DNA from: Tricholoma matsutake
Taxonomy: Eukaryota; Basidiomycota; Agaricomycetes; Agaricales; Tricholomataceae
Assembly: GCA_026075535.2 (NCBI GenBank)
Contig: AP026548.1
Coordinates: forward strand, 2,666,001 to 2,730,000
Direction: 5' to 3'
DNA: 64,000 bases
Positions 22,042 through 33,640 of the stretch are shown here, in pieces. The notes below the pieces were generated by a model that saw only the letters and a program-made list of their open reading frames with translations, was not told the origin of the DNA and did not search any database. Each line of letters opens with the position of its first letter. Position 1 is the stretch's first letter. The translations under genes were made by a program, and so were the position numbers.

Positions 22042-22681
22042 CTACTGAAGCTTGGGCTCTGGGACAGGGGGCACCACGATGAAACCGATTCTGCTCTCGA
22101 CGCAGAAGGCACTGAGGTCGTGCACAGGAGCGTCAAAGTCAAGGCCAGCTGCTATGAAGGTGGAACGGCGAATAAGATGTGATGATGGTGAGTAGGACGG
22201 GGCAGCAACGCCGGAGCGGAGGTTGTTACGCCAAAAAGTAGTCGGGCGGACTGACGGTAGTTAGAGGCTTGTGTATTCATAATAAATAATAGGACTCACG
22301 CAATGGAGGTGGTGGACGAACAAGTTCACCTCCTGGTGTAAACGTACCAGGTAGAGTTGATTTTTGTGGTAAAGGAACGGTGTCTAGCTGCTCTGGGTCT
22401 TTGCGAAAGACAGTCCTCTCTGGTGGGGCACTCTGTGAGCGGGTTGGACGATGTCTTGTTCGACGAGAAGTCCAATTGTGTGGTGGAGGAGAAAGCAAAG
22501 CAGAATCCAAACGATTTCTTCTAGCAAAAAGCTCGTCGGTGTCAGCCTCGTTCTCTATTTCTGTTTCTAGAGTAACCATGATAGGGCGGCTGACTGGCCG
22601 TTTCTTTCTACCAAAAGTAAAACTTGTGTCCAAGGCTGGGTACAGAGGCATTGGGGACACCAGGACTGTCAGGTCCGTCAT
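22042..22681 (-). CDS. hypothetical basidiomycete protein, two exons
   Basis: Exon 1 is 22681-22300, exon 2 is 22250-22042; the 49-bp intron 22299-22251 has GTGAGT and a CAG acceptor. The protein is 196 residues. It has Arg- and Pro-rich low-complexity regions (TSRRTRHRPTRSQSAPPER) and a cleaner C-terminal block (LRPTTFWRNNLRSG, then FCVESRIGFIVVPPVPEPKL). Without splicing the frame stops at once, and the splice restores a long open frame, which supports a real gene. No domain recognised. It sits immediately 5' of the membrane-protein gene on the same strand, with 17 bp between stop and ATG. Confidence 0.65.
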
Positions 22682-22718
22682 GGTTAGAACACAACAACGT
22701 GTAACCGCGGCTCTATTT

Positions 22719-24277
22719 ATATTTCGGCGCGATGGCGTCCCTTAGCTTCTCAACACCCAAGTCCGTATCGCATTACCTCCTCATCACCCCTCCAATTCCT
22801 GATTTCGCGACTTCTCCGCCTGGTATTGGTGCCAGGTGGATGATATTGCTCACATCATGCTCAGAGCGTTGTGAAAACTACGCCTCCCTTTGATCAACGA
22901 CCATGGTCGTGGCGTTTCTATACGGTTTGTCTATCATGCATACTATCTGTAGCATCGTCTTTGTTGCCAGTGGGTTGTCTACACCTGACCTATGGCCAGA
23001 TGCTTTTGGGAAGTGGGCCGATGCGTATACCATTCGCGGGTTCTGGGGGTATAGTCTCGTTTCATTGTGTCCTGGCATTTTTCTTATACAATACTATCCA
23101 GCTCTTCTAATCTCATGGGAAATATGTCGCGCGATACGTCTTGCGCCTCCCTCCAGGCAACAACCTATCGTCGTATACACAATTATACACCCAATTCCTT
23201 ATCTCTGCCATTATGCACACACCTCCATCTCACACTGGTCCCTTCCGATTTTTTTGAGCATGTGCGATCACGTTTGAAGACGCGGTCATTGCGGTAGCAG
23301 CAAGCACGGGGCTGATAAAGTCCAACGGAACCATTAGAATTTTTGGCTCCATATGGTTGTATCATTGGTTCGTATATTCGATGGGGGGATTACACGATGT
23401 CTGCGGGAATAACCGAGGAGGGCGGTTTAGTTTGATCATGGGGCTCTATCGAGGAGATTGGTATCCCCGGAGAAAATAAACACTTGTTCAGAACCCACGC
23501 AAGTGTCGGCATTTGGCAGTCATGTTATGAATACCATTGACTTTATTCCTTACAAGGTTTTACCGTATCGTTATCATTTAGAGAGATCAAGTTGTTACCG
23601 TGACACCGATTACTCGCAGGAGTACAAAGTCAAGGCACCTTCGGTCGTTAATATTGCCAAGGGGTGGTTCTTAATCCGAAACAATTTACCCATATTGCAC
23701 ACATGCAACGCCATGAGGAACCATGAGGTTGCTCACGAGTTGGCACACAAGACAACTCTAATCAAGTAAGATCAGGTGAGTCGTTTAGACTTTCTGACGT
23801 GATACAGAGTAGTCCTTATCTATATACCCCTTACCCGCAAGTCGAACGCGCACAACTGCTCGAAATGCGAACCTCGTTGCCCTCAGCTTCGGAACGACAT
23901 TGTCAGAAGCCTCGAAATTTTGGTCGACCCTGCCTTGGGAGAAACCGTCTTTAGACCCCATCGGCAAGAAACATTAAATTTCATGCACCGAGTACTAGTA
24001 TTTGACGTTTCATACTAGTATGTACAGCGGGATCAAACAGGATCTAATAAAGTTCTGCAGCTCTCTAAAAACGTCTCTTGGCGGCGAGTAGTGAACTCGG
24101 AAACGTTTACTAGAACTGGGCCTTTCCATCATGATTGATCTCTTGAAGCAATCCTGAAGCATAACGAGCCATATATCCTGTCGGATCCCCGGGAAGCATT
24201 TCGTCCAACAAATCTTCAGACTTATCGCATGGAACCAAGCTCTCACTAGTCTATACTCATCCAAGCGATCATCTATC
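22719..24277 (+). repeat. segmental duplication, arm A
   Basis: About 1.56 kb present again in inverted orientation at 54612-56195, with near identity. For example, the frame at 23458-23769 is identical in all 103 residues to 55438-55127, and 23365-23183 matches 55531-55713 in all 60. Differences are a few substitutions and small indels. Within it, 22903-23277 encodes hydrophobic segments reminiscent of a DUF6534-type membrane protein (VVAFLYGLSIMHTICSIVFV), but no complete gene is apparent. Confidence 0.92.
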
Positions 24278-24278
24278 T

Positions 24279-24740
24279 ATATACCCCTTACCCACGCGCA
24301 CAACTGCTCGAAAGACGAACCTCCTTGAACGCACTCAGCTCTGGAACGACATTGTCGGAAGCTTCGAGGTTTTGGTCGACTCTGCCTCGGGAGAAACTGT
24401 CTTTAATCATGCTGGACCGAGTCGGCATTAAATTTCATGCACCGAATACTGGTATTTGACGTTTCATACTCAGTATGTACAGCGGGATCAAACAGGATCT
24501 GATAAAGCCCTACGACTCACCAAAAACAGTCTCGTTGCGGCGAGTAGTGAACTCAAAAAATGTTTACTGGAACTCGGTCTTTCGGTCATGATTAATCTCT
24601 TGAAGCAATGGAATTTTTTTTAGCAATGATAACGAGCCACTTATCCTGTCTGATCACCGGGAAGGATTTCGTCCAACAAATCCTTAGACTCATGACATGG
24701 AACCAAGGTCTCACTAGTCTATACTCGTTCAAGCAATCCA
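24279..24740 (+). repeat. diverged tandem copy of the end of arm A
   Basis: Repeats 23815-24270 with noticeable divergence: both contain ACAACTGCTCGAAA, GGAACGACATTGTC, TTTTGGTCGAC and TACAGCGGGATCAAACAGG, and both end in the TCTCACTAGTCTATACTC block. It is absent next to the inverted arm at 54.6 kb, where a foldback element lies instead. Confidence 0.8.
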
Positions 24741-25874
24741 TCGTCGTCGTCGCGAATTGGTTAACTAATAATTGGATAAATACGTACGAATATCTCCCAC
24801 TGCACCTACTCGTACATAACTTAAATATGGTCCTGCTCAACAGTCTCTCCACCTTGTCCCCGCCCGCTTTGCGGTCACATTAATTAGCTGATGATGATGT
24901 GGACCCTTGACGATGATCAGGCGATGGCGTTTCGTATGAGCGTATAGTACTACAATTAGGCTTCTCGGACGTCATCATAGTTGATGCTTGTTTTTGGGAA
25001 CTCGAGTCCAGAGATTGGGCTTTGTTCCTCTTCGAAACGTGCCCCGTTTTTCTCCGTTTGTGAATAATTAGACTTTGGGGCTTTGATTGGGAACAACGAC
25101 CCACCGGCGGTAAATTGTGATCTTAGGGCCGGGCTTTCATGACAGGATACTGGCAGTACATGGTCATCCGTCGAAGGTACAAGGAGGTGCCAACTTGTAA
25201 TTGAAGAACAAAGACGCGGAACAGCATCCGGCGGTTGCGATCCCTTGCACGACTACTACGAGTCGAGCAAGAGTACTAACATACGAAATTCAACGACTCT
25301 TCGGCCTTCCGTGTACAAAGATTACGCAGGGCCACCAACGATCAAGACGTAGAATTAAAATGTGATGTGAAAAATACGTATCTAATGGGACAAGTCGGAT
25401 CTTATGTAGCATTGACGCCGATTGGAAGCAAGTGTATGTGACACGTACTAAGGAAACTGGATTGCAAACGTTTAACGTTTAACTGTTCTACATACAGCCC
25501 ACTTTTGACAGCACGCTGGAATATCTCTAGCAATATAGTACAATAAGAATACGAAGTTCTTGGCTATTTATACAGTACTCCAGTATCTGGGTATGTTGAA
25601 CAAACGGGATATCGCGCGGAGTGGAGAAGCGGCAGTGTGTGCGACCAAGAGAGAAATGTGGCAACAGACAACAAATAATGGTAATGGGAAGCTTGGAACG
25701 GAGTAAAAATCCGCTATGTAATGCTACAAATGACGGAAATGCAAAAAAAGAAGGAAAAAAATAAGTTCACGGTGGCAAAGAAAGTGGTATACTCGGAACG
25801 TTCAACATGCCGAGAGTGATAGGGTCAGATGAAAGATAAGTGCGGACGCTCGCACAGAACTGACGACTGAATGA
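24741..25874. other. intergenic, no gene recognised
   Basis: A 74-codon minus-strand frame (25104-24880, Ser/Gln/Lys-rich) has no recognisable similarity. 25130-25874 is 3' flank of the HMG-box gene, ending in A-rich sequence at about 25740-25765. Confidence 0.35.
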
Positions 25875-27407
25875 TCAGAGAGAATATTCTGGGAGCGAAG
25901 CCATGAACGCTGAGAAATCCAAGTCCTGCGTCGCCATGTCGACTTTGGTGGGATCTTGCGCAAACGAGGAAGAAAAATCGTATCCTGTGGATAAATCATG
26001 CGTACTCGGATTCGAGAACTGGGGTTCAATGAAGGTAGACTCGGGAGTATTCGTGTAGGCCGAATATTCTCCGAAAGATTTCGCGAGAGAACGTTCGAAT
26101 TCTTCTAGCGGGTATGAGCCGTATCCATCAAGACATGGACTGCTGGGGAAGGACGCGGAGGGAGTAGCGGGAATGCTACTACTCTCGGCAGAGAACGGCG
26201 ACGAGCACCGGTTCCAGTCATCCATACCCATGAATGACGGAGAAAGGGGGGAGGATACCTCATCATTCAAGTGGTCAGAAATATCAAATGACATACTGCC
26301 GCAATCAATAGGGCTGACAGGTGATGTCAGAGGGTCGCATGCAAAAGACGGCATGGGCGAGCTGTGATTGTCAAAAGAGAATGCGTTAAGATCCTAATGT
26401 AATATATTCAGTCTTGCAATGTGACAAAAAATAAGAACAACGAACGAAAGGAGCGGATTGTGAAGAGAATGAGTACTGATCGAAAGCGGGCATGTCGAAC
26501 GCCTCTGGGTAACCCTCCTGCTTCGCCACTGTGGTGGGGTATGATGTGGGCGGCATAGGAGCGGGCGAGGAAACGGGAGAACAGGGTCGTGTACTAGATG
26601 ACCGGGACTGCCGAGAGAGATGTCGCTTAGACTCATCAGCATCAGGGATGGGCGCAGATGATGAGCGACGGAATGAGCGCGCCGTGATTGGAGCCTCGAA
26701 GCGAGTAACGACTTCGGGGACATGGTGCTTGTCAAATTCCTGAATGGCCATGTCGAGGTCTTGGCCTTTCTTACCCTCGACTAATAATTCGGCGATCTTG
26801 GCGCACCGCTTGTGATCCTTTGGTCCTACCTCTCTGACCTTCCGTTTTTCGTTCCCTTTACCTCTTCCCTGGTTTGGCCTAAACGCATACTGGGGGAACT
26901 TGCGCTTGTGTTCGTCGAGCGCAGCCTTGGCTTTAGAACGCCAAAACTGCCGCTCGCCATCGGGAAGGCCCTTCCAGGCGAGACCAATAATTTTGGAGAG
27001 GGTGCTGTGGTTGGTCTCAACCTCGGAAGAAACATGATTGCCCTTGATGAACGAGGAGCGAAACAGGATGAAAGCATTAGGAGGGCGAGGAATATGATCC
27101 TCAGGCTTCTTCTTACTATGGCCAGCCCGACGAGGCGCGGCGCAATCGTCGGCAGGAGGGAAAAGGATATATTCGCACGAAGGGGGATCGACAAGCGGTG
27201 GAGGCCCCTCATCAAAAGTCACCGGAGTGATGGTAGGTGTGAATACGAAAACCTCCGTGTCAACGGCAGGCGGCTCGACAGGAAGAGTCCAGACAAGCTC
27301 ATTACCTGTCGATCAAAATCAGCTTCCCCAAGTTCAACAGTGCAACGTTGCTTGATGTTACCATCCGCGCCATGGCGCCTTGAACATTTCGACCTCTCGG
27401 CGGGCAT
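25875..27407 (-). CDS. HMG-box transcription factor
   Basis: Three exons, 27407-27306, 27252-26446 and 26393-25875, give a 475-residue protein. The HMG box is at about residues 88-157: HIPRPPNAFILFRSSFI, then LSKIIGLAWKGL and ERQFWRSKAKAALDEHKRKF. This is the MATA_HMG/ROX1-like sequence-specific class, which binds the minor groove and bends DNA. Flanks are Ser/Pro-rich; the C-terminus is acidic and aromatic (QDLDFSAFMASLPEYSL), a plausible activation region. Intron 1 (27305-27253) has GTAATG and ends GAG/G. Intron 2 (26445-26394) needs the unusual donor GTTCGT but joins the frames in phase 0 (SAPF to DLNAF). Such factors act in sexual development, hypoxia or stress in fungi; no mating-type genes lie nearby, so the role is unassigned. 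Confidence 0.88.
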
Positions 27408-28071
27408 TTTACCGCGAGCGCTAAGATCAGTACTTGGAAAGTAAAGCTTTGACCTGGCGGCGGTGAGGACCCACAGATAAAATCACTGGGGAGAAAAGGT
27501 ATCACGGAAAGGCACGTTACAGCCTCGAGGCACCCAGTTTTATACTGTCCCATGATTGTCAAGAAGGGTCGTAAGAACTCCGCAAAGACCACACTTATTC
27601 TCTCTTGCCTTTCTCGTCGAGATCTTGAACAAGGCGTGATCAGGGCCGATTTTACCATCTGGTCCTTATCTGATCTTGATTAAATTATAAAATCGCACCT
27701 TGGCCGAAAGCCCATCAGTTACCTGTAGTGCCGCAGCTGAGGTGAATGGGTGTTCCTCTATAAAATATTCATATGTTAGTCCGATTCTTCAGGAAGAGCT
27801 TCGCGCAACTGACGAGTGAGTGGTCAGAAGGAAAAAAACGCCGGAGGCAAATAAAGGTGGGAAGATTTTCCTATATTTAACGTTTGATTAAGATTAATCA
27901 TCACAAGCCTATAAGCGGAGGTAAATTACGTAATAAAGCTACCCACGGCGACCCTTAATAATTTATTCCCTCCGGTGTCTCCGGCGCCAATCGGCTACCC
28001 CCAAACTCTAGACTGGCTCTCACCATTTCATCCTTCTTCGTTCAACGGTGAAATTTTGGCTCACGTAGCAC
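27408..28071. promoter_or_regulatory. shared upstream region of two divergent genes
   Basis: 664 bp between the HMG-box gene (-) and the terpene-synthase-like gene (+). It should contain both promoters. Pyrimidine-rich tracts occur before 28072 (CACCATTTCATCCTTCTTCG) and TATA-like AT-rich stretches at about 27755-27770. No defined operator recognised. Confidence 0.4.
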
Positions 28072-29361
28072 ATGGCTCCCAGCTACCAGCTCCCAGATCT
28101 TCTTCTCCTCAGTCGCTCATTCGAATTGCGGACAAATCATTCTTGTCATAGGGTCTCTCTGGCCTCAGAGGATTGGCTTCTTGGCTTGAAAAATACCGAT
28201 CTTGATTCGGTTCTCACGAAATCCGAGCAGTCATCGTTACATGCCATGAAAATAGGGCTCCTGGCTGCGCTTTGTTTCCCGAGCTGTGATGGAACTCCGT
28301 TAAAGCTGCTGACTGACTTTCTCAATTTTCTTGTCCTTGCCGACGAGCGAATACGTCGTGTCGCCGATATGAGTGATCTAGGGTGGCGGGTAACAGATAG
28401 GAAAAGCGGGTCAGCTCGTTTGGGCGACCATGAGCTCTTTCAGTAGTTCGTTATCCAACGTTATTACATGTTCACGTTCCTTCTTGACTTCTTTTTGCCT
28501 TACATGCCATTTCAGTCTTGTACCGCAGATCGTACGACTTTCTTCGAGGGCACCGACTGCTTGGGATGCTCAGTTTACTCGTTCGGTCAATTCTTATTGC
28601 GATGCCCAGTTACAATTCATGAGCAACCGACACAATGGCGTAACTCCCGACATGGAAGACTACATGAAGCTCCGACGGAGTTTGTCTGGTTTCGACATGG
28701 TACTCGATCTCCTAGAATTGACTGAAAATATGACCTTTCCTCCTATGGACACCCATCTTAGGGAGAAAATGACACGCCTCAAGCAAGTTGCCCTGGACAT
28801 CATTTGCTATTCTTTGGTACACGCTAGAAACCTCTTCCCTGACACTAATCACTGATTAACTCTATGATACGCTAGGATGTAGTGTCGTACAACCGTGACC
28901 AGGCCCAGGATAGCAGGCACAACCTCATCTCGATACTCATGACTCATAATGGTCTTTCAATACAAGGAGCGCTCAATTTAGCTGGCATCTATATAAAGGA
29001 TCTGTTTGATTTATTCGTTGTTAATGAACGCATGCTCCTCGGTGCACGTGTGTTTGCGCCACCACAGCCTAACTATCCTCGCTCAACGTCGTTGTATTCG
29101 CAGGCCTGGAATTTGTTTCCATTCTTGCGTGTATCAGCGGCGCCCTCACCACTTATATCAGAGACGCCACATCATGAACGAGACCATGCATCCCTGGGCG
29201 ATATAACTTCCTATGCTCAAGCCCTTAGAGATTGCGTCGCTGGCACAATCAACTGGGTTTATGAAACAGAGCTCTATTTCGGGAAGAAGGGCGAGGAGAT
29301 CAGGACATTTGGTTGGGTATTTTTGGACCAAATTTCACCGCCCCATAGCGAGGAAAATTGA
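28072..29361 (+). CDS. sesquiterpene-synthase-like protein with altered catalytic motifs
   Basis: Exons 28072-28442, 28516-28816 and 28876-29361 give 385 residues, slightly longer than the usual 330-350. The class I terpene synthase fold is evident: YQLPDLLLLSRSF, TDFLNFLVLADERI, then NSYCDAQLQFMSNRH, DMEDYMKLRRSLSG, and VVSYNRDQAQDSRHNLISILM. It ends with INWVYETELYFGKKG. The metal-binding and sensor motifs depart from consensus. The DDxxD/DExxD position reads DERIR (residues 90-94), the NSE triad reads L224-S228-D232, and the Arg-Tyr pair before the C-terminus reads LY. Introns 28443-28515 and 28817-28875 are GT..AG and keep frame. It may be a degenerate synthase or a non-canonical one; the open frame argues against old decay. 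Confidence 0.75.
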
Positions 29362-31329
29362 ACCGTCCTAGACCTTTAATTGTCAGTCCCCCGAGTTTGC
29401 TTTCTCATTTGCAGAAGGGCTTGACGTGCACTCGAGGTTTGCATTACCTTGCTATCTCTTCCCGTATGAGCAAGATCGTCAGGCGGGCGATGGATCGAGA
29501 AGTGCATTTTGGTAATTGCATTCGCCATTTTCTTCGCACCCGTGTACCTCCGTGTACCTCCGTGTACCTGTGGTGACTTATATCGCTTGGTCGCAAGATA
29601 TACATAGTATACCTTTCAGTCGGAAATCGACTGATGATATCCAGTACCGATTCAGCATCGACACATCACCGCGGCATTATGTTTACAAGCCCCACATGCC
29701 AGGTTTCCATCATTACGAAACCCACAGAGGTCCCACTTCATGATCGTCTTCTAGCGCAGAAACGATTGATTTGTCCATCATATGGCTCAGTCTTCTTTTA
29801 GGCACCTAGTTCACGCCCTCAAAAATAGATATAATCGCAGTACAGAGACCTTGCGAGCTGCATGGAAAGTTATCTAGCATTGGTTATGTGCTCCTTAGGC
29901 CTTTAATAAATGGATAAATGTAAGGTATGTTGATTTTCCCGCATTACAACGCCTACTTTATATGTACCCGGGTTTCTGATGTTGACCCTGTTCTTTCCAG
30001 AATTCTTTATTGAATCCCAAAGTTCGGGTTATTGAAGCTTAACTGCGATAGACAGATATCAGATAGATTACCACTGGAGCTCTTTGTCCCTTCCATTTCA
30101 GGGAATTAACCCACACGGGCCACATCTTGTTCGAGTGTCCCCTGCTGCATTACTTACGAGACTTTAGGCTTTCGATCAGAATTTGGTGAATGACATTCCG
30201 AGGCAGGCTCAGACAGCCGGACCGTAGGGAGATTGCAGGGTGCTCGAGAGTCGACGTTTTGCAGCGTTTTGCCAGGAATTAGAACTCGGGTTGCGCCAAC
30301 ATCGCCACGCAATGTATCATTTCTGCATTGCTACGGCTGGAGCATCCGTATGCACTGGCATCCAGAAATAAATGCAGGCCTGGCCCAGGATCGAAGGATG
30401 TTCACACATGTCGTTGGCGGTCATGTAAATACCGCAGATAATGTTAGCTGAATTCTGACACACGGGGCGTCCGTCCCCTCGCGTCCCGAGGTCAATCCAA
30501 GTTGTCATGACAATGGCTGGAACGGTTCCGTACGTTCGCAGGTTAAAATTCGAGCCTGGAGTCATGTATATATCACTGTCGCCATATCTCTCCCTGAAAA
30601 AGAGACGTGATATCATTAGTCTACGGGAGACTAGGAGTCCTAGTAGTAGGAGTCCTGGACCTCACGGTTGACTGAGTTGACATCACAGCACGAAAACACG
30701 CACTCGGATCAGATTGCAGTGGAATAACTTCCTTTCCCCCCTTTGACATACTTATTCTCATGTCCACTGCTACATAGTCAGATGGTCCCAGCCTTGACGT
30801 CATTTATATTTTGTTGACCCTGTACGAAACTATTAACTAAGTATGTCGGTTGATGGAAAACCCCACGGCCCTTCGTCCCCATGTCCAGCTCGACGAAAGC
30901 CCACTTCTGCCCACTTCTGCCCCCGCCCGGCAGAAAAAGAAATTGAATGTGCTTTTATTTTTTCTGGAGTTCGTGATTGACACGGTCAGGATCCGAATCA
31001 GGTTCTGACTGCCCTATCGCCATGCGGTCCATACAGGTGACAGCACTCAGGAACGCCGTCAGACTACGCATCCGAGTCGTCAGTGTCGTGATGGTCTTTA
31101 GTATACAACATGTATATACGATATAATGAGGAAAACATCAGTGTGGCTGTGTGTGAGTGTGATAGGCACATAGCATATGTGGCGCCAGACTTGACTCCCA
31201 CAACCCTCATACATTGGTACCACAAAATCAGGACCCTGCCACAATATTCTTGCTTCAAGCATGTAGTCTCAGGCTCCATGAAGTCAGGAGTATTTACTGT
31301 ACTAATCAAGAGCATTAAAAAATAATCTC
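29362..31329. other. intergenic, no supported gene
   Basis: Several short frames without recognisable content. At 30090-30175 the + strand reads THTGHILFECPLLHYLRDF, which is reminiscent of the zinc-binding tail of LINE-type reverse transcriptases (HILFECP), but it is too short to call. Confidence 0.3.
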
Positions 31330-31690
31330 ATTTGCATGATAGTCAATAAAGGTATTTACATGAAAGGCTTCGAACATATCAAGACTCCATACATGAAGAA
31401 AATTAAATGGAAGAAATCTTGATCCATAAACAGGAATAAGATGTGCACCACGTACAAAAGAGCCTACATGCAGAACAGAGTGCAATCAATTGTGTTGATC
31501 GAGCTCGGTCCACATCCCTGTCTCACCATCAGGTGACCTTCCTATCTTCTTGAACCACTCTACAAATGCACAAGGGTAGGTGACATTATACTCAAATGAG
31601 AAGAAAAGGCAAATTCAATACTCATGCCTCGAAAACCATCTTGGCCATCATCATCAACAACATAGACACAATCACAGCAAGGAGGCCCAT
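31330..31690 (-). pseudogene. Plavaka-like transposase C-terminal relic
   Basis: Minus strand reads YPCAFVEWFKKIG, DGETGMWTELDQHN, then after an in-frame TGA VGSFVRGAHLIPVYG and SLDMFEAFHVNTFIDYHANEI. This is the characteristic C-terminal segment (CALVEWF...DEDTGMW...RGAHLIPVYG...FYVNKFADHHA.EI) of Plavaka/CACTA-like transposases of basidiomycetes. The fragment is broken on its right by the LTR that begins at 31691. Confidence 0.65.
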
Positions 31691-32092
31691 TGTTAGGGTG
31701 ACACCCACTATCTGCTAGCTAAGACCATGCGGGTTCTCTCTACAAGAAGGGGGCAGGATATGCATGTATGATGGGGAAATTGATGGTTTTGATGTGAGGG
31801 GTTATTAATAGAATAGTTGGTTGAGAAAGGCATTTTGCACCACAAATGTAGGTGGAATACCTAAGAGAACACAACTGGGGTCCCCTAGGTGTGTATTCAA
31901 GGTTTATATACTATGTTACATATATTATACATTGTTGCTACTGACACGCTTGTACATGCACATACATATTGATGCATGTGAAATAAAATTCTCATGCTAT
32001 CAAGGTGTAGCACAACTCAGCATAATGTAGCGTAATTTGACATAATAAAATAAAAATGAAATTTTGTTAGGTAATGGGGCTGTTTCCTAACA
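31691..32092 (-). repeat. 3' LTR of gypsy A
   Basis: 402 bp with TGTTAGGG and CCTAACA ends on the + strand, bordered on its right by the element's polypurine tract. Same family as the isolated LTR at 3248-3639. Confidence 0.9.
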
Positions 32093-32929
32093 TTACCCCC
32101 CTTTTATGCCTTGACTTCCAGGCAAGAAAATATTGTATCTGTCCCCTCCATGAAATTTTGGTAAGGCCAGAATTTCATCCCCCCATACACCATTCTCACA
32201 ATGTGACACAGAGCATTTGGATTACATTTAAAGAATTGGGTGATTGTGTTATGTGCTCGCTTACAATTCTCTTCAGGTTCCCATGAATTATTTTTGTTGG
32301 TATAGTTCTTTGATCCTGGCTTGCATATGATCAAATATCGTTATTTCTCAGTACAGCACTCCAGAGGACATGTTGAATAAAAATTTACTTGGCAGTAAAC
32401 TCCTAAGACCATTTATATACACTTCCTTCACCAAAATATATGCTAGAAAGCCATTGTGGAAGCCATAAAATCAAATTTGCTGAGGTTTATCAAATTTTGG
32501 CAATCAAGCTTTATGCAAAGCGCTGTAAGAACTCTAATTTATTCTGTCGAAGATGTGAGTCTAGAATTTCTTCAACTACATATTCTGAAGCACATTCTAC
32601 TATTATTGGAGGTTGTGAAGTGGTTTGTTGGCCAGGAATAGTGGGTGGGCGGTAGGGGTGTAGGGGAAACATTAATCTCGGGATCAGTCTTGAATGATCA
32701 AGGTAATTTTAGCACTACCACATTAGGCAAAATTACTTTAGAGATTGTGTATGGGCCAACTTGTTTCTCTGTGAGTTTCCTAGAAGGTTGTGGAATATTA
32801 AGGTCCTTGGTACTTAGCCATACCAAGTCCCCAACATTGTATTCTGGAGCGGGATCTCAAGTACAATCCATGTGTTGCATCATATCATCACATGTGTAAG
32901 TCTGGCCCCACAGACTCACAACATTACAA

Positions 32930-33640
32930 CAAGTTAATTTACCTATGCTGCTGTTACACACTTCCACAGTGCTGGCACACCACACACATTACCGACACAA
33001 CCACCCTCGCTGCCGACACAGCCACTGGTGATAGCATAGCTACCTATGGCGCATAAACAACTCACCAACACCAGACATACCAATGTCTGTGTTACATTAC
33101 TACACCACCATTAAACACTTCCATGGCGCCGGCACAGCCACACACATCGCTGACACAACCACCCTTGCTGCCGACGCAACCACCCTTGCCACCGATGCAA
33201 CCACCCTTGCCGCCGACACAACCACTGGTGATAGCATAGCCACCTATGGCGCATAAATGACTTACCAACACCAGATATACCAATGTCTGTGTTACAGTGA
33301 GTTGTGGCCACCCTATGCCGCCATCCCATGGTGCCAACACAGCCACACACATTGCTGACACAATCACCCTCGCTGCCAGCACAGCCACTGGTGAATATGA
33401 CAACAACAACTGGTGACATGCATCCTGGCAACAGCACCATACATCCTTATCACCCTTCTATCCACATCCAGCAGTGCCGACATTATCCTATTGATGCAGT
33501 ACCTTCCTATTTTGTGACTACGCCTGATGCGGCCTTCCCAAATCACACACTATGTTTGATGTGGCCTTTTACTTACATGGTCGATCTTTTTCTTATATAT
33601 TACTTATTTTTTATTCCTTAACCTTTGTTCCTACTTCCAT
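32930..33640 (-). repeat. repetitive insertion within gypsy A integrase tail
   Basis: CpG-poor sequence with short imperfect repeats (GCCGACACAACCACC-type units) and a duplicated block containing TACCAATGTCTGTGTTAC at 33078 and 33277. It separates two integrase pieces that are adjacent in relatives (KACWKDAKFG on one side, YNVGDLVWLS on the other), so it is an insertion or local expansion, not coding. Confidence 0.6.

Noticed and set aside
25875..27407. Mating-type locus
   Set aside because: A single HMG-box gene without homeodomain, pheromone or receptor genes nearby does not make a basidiomycete MAT locus.
30090..30175. LINE reverse transcriptase tail
   Set aside because: Only one motif-like string (HILFECP) with nothing around it; not listed as a feature.
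33092..33440. Gly/Cys-rich repeated frame (GGKGGCIGGKGGCVG)
   Set aside because: Product of the tandem repeat that splits gypsy A integrase; no independent gene evidence.
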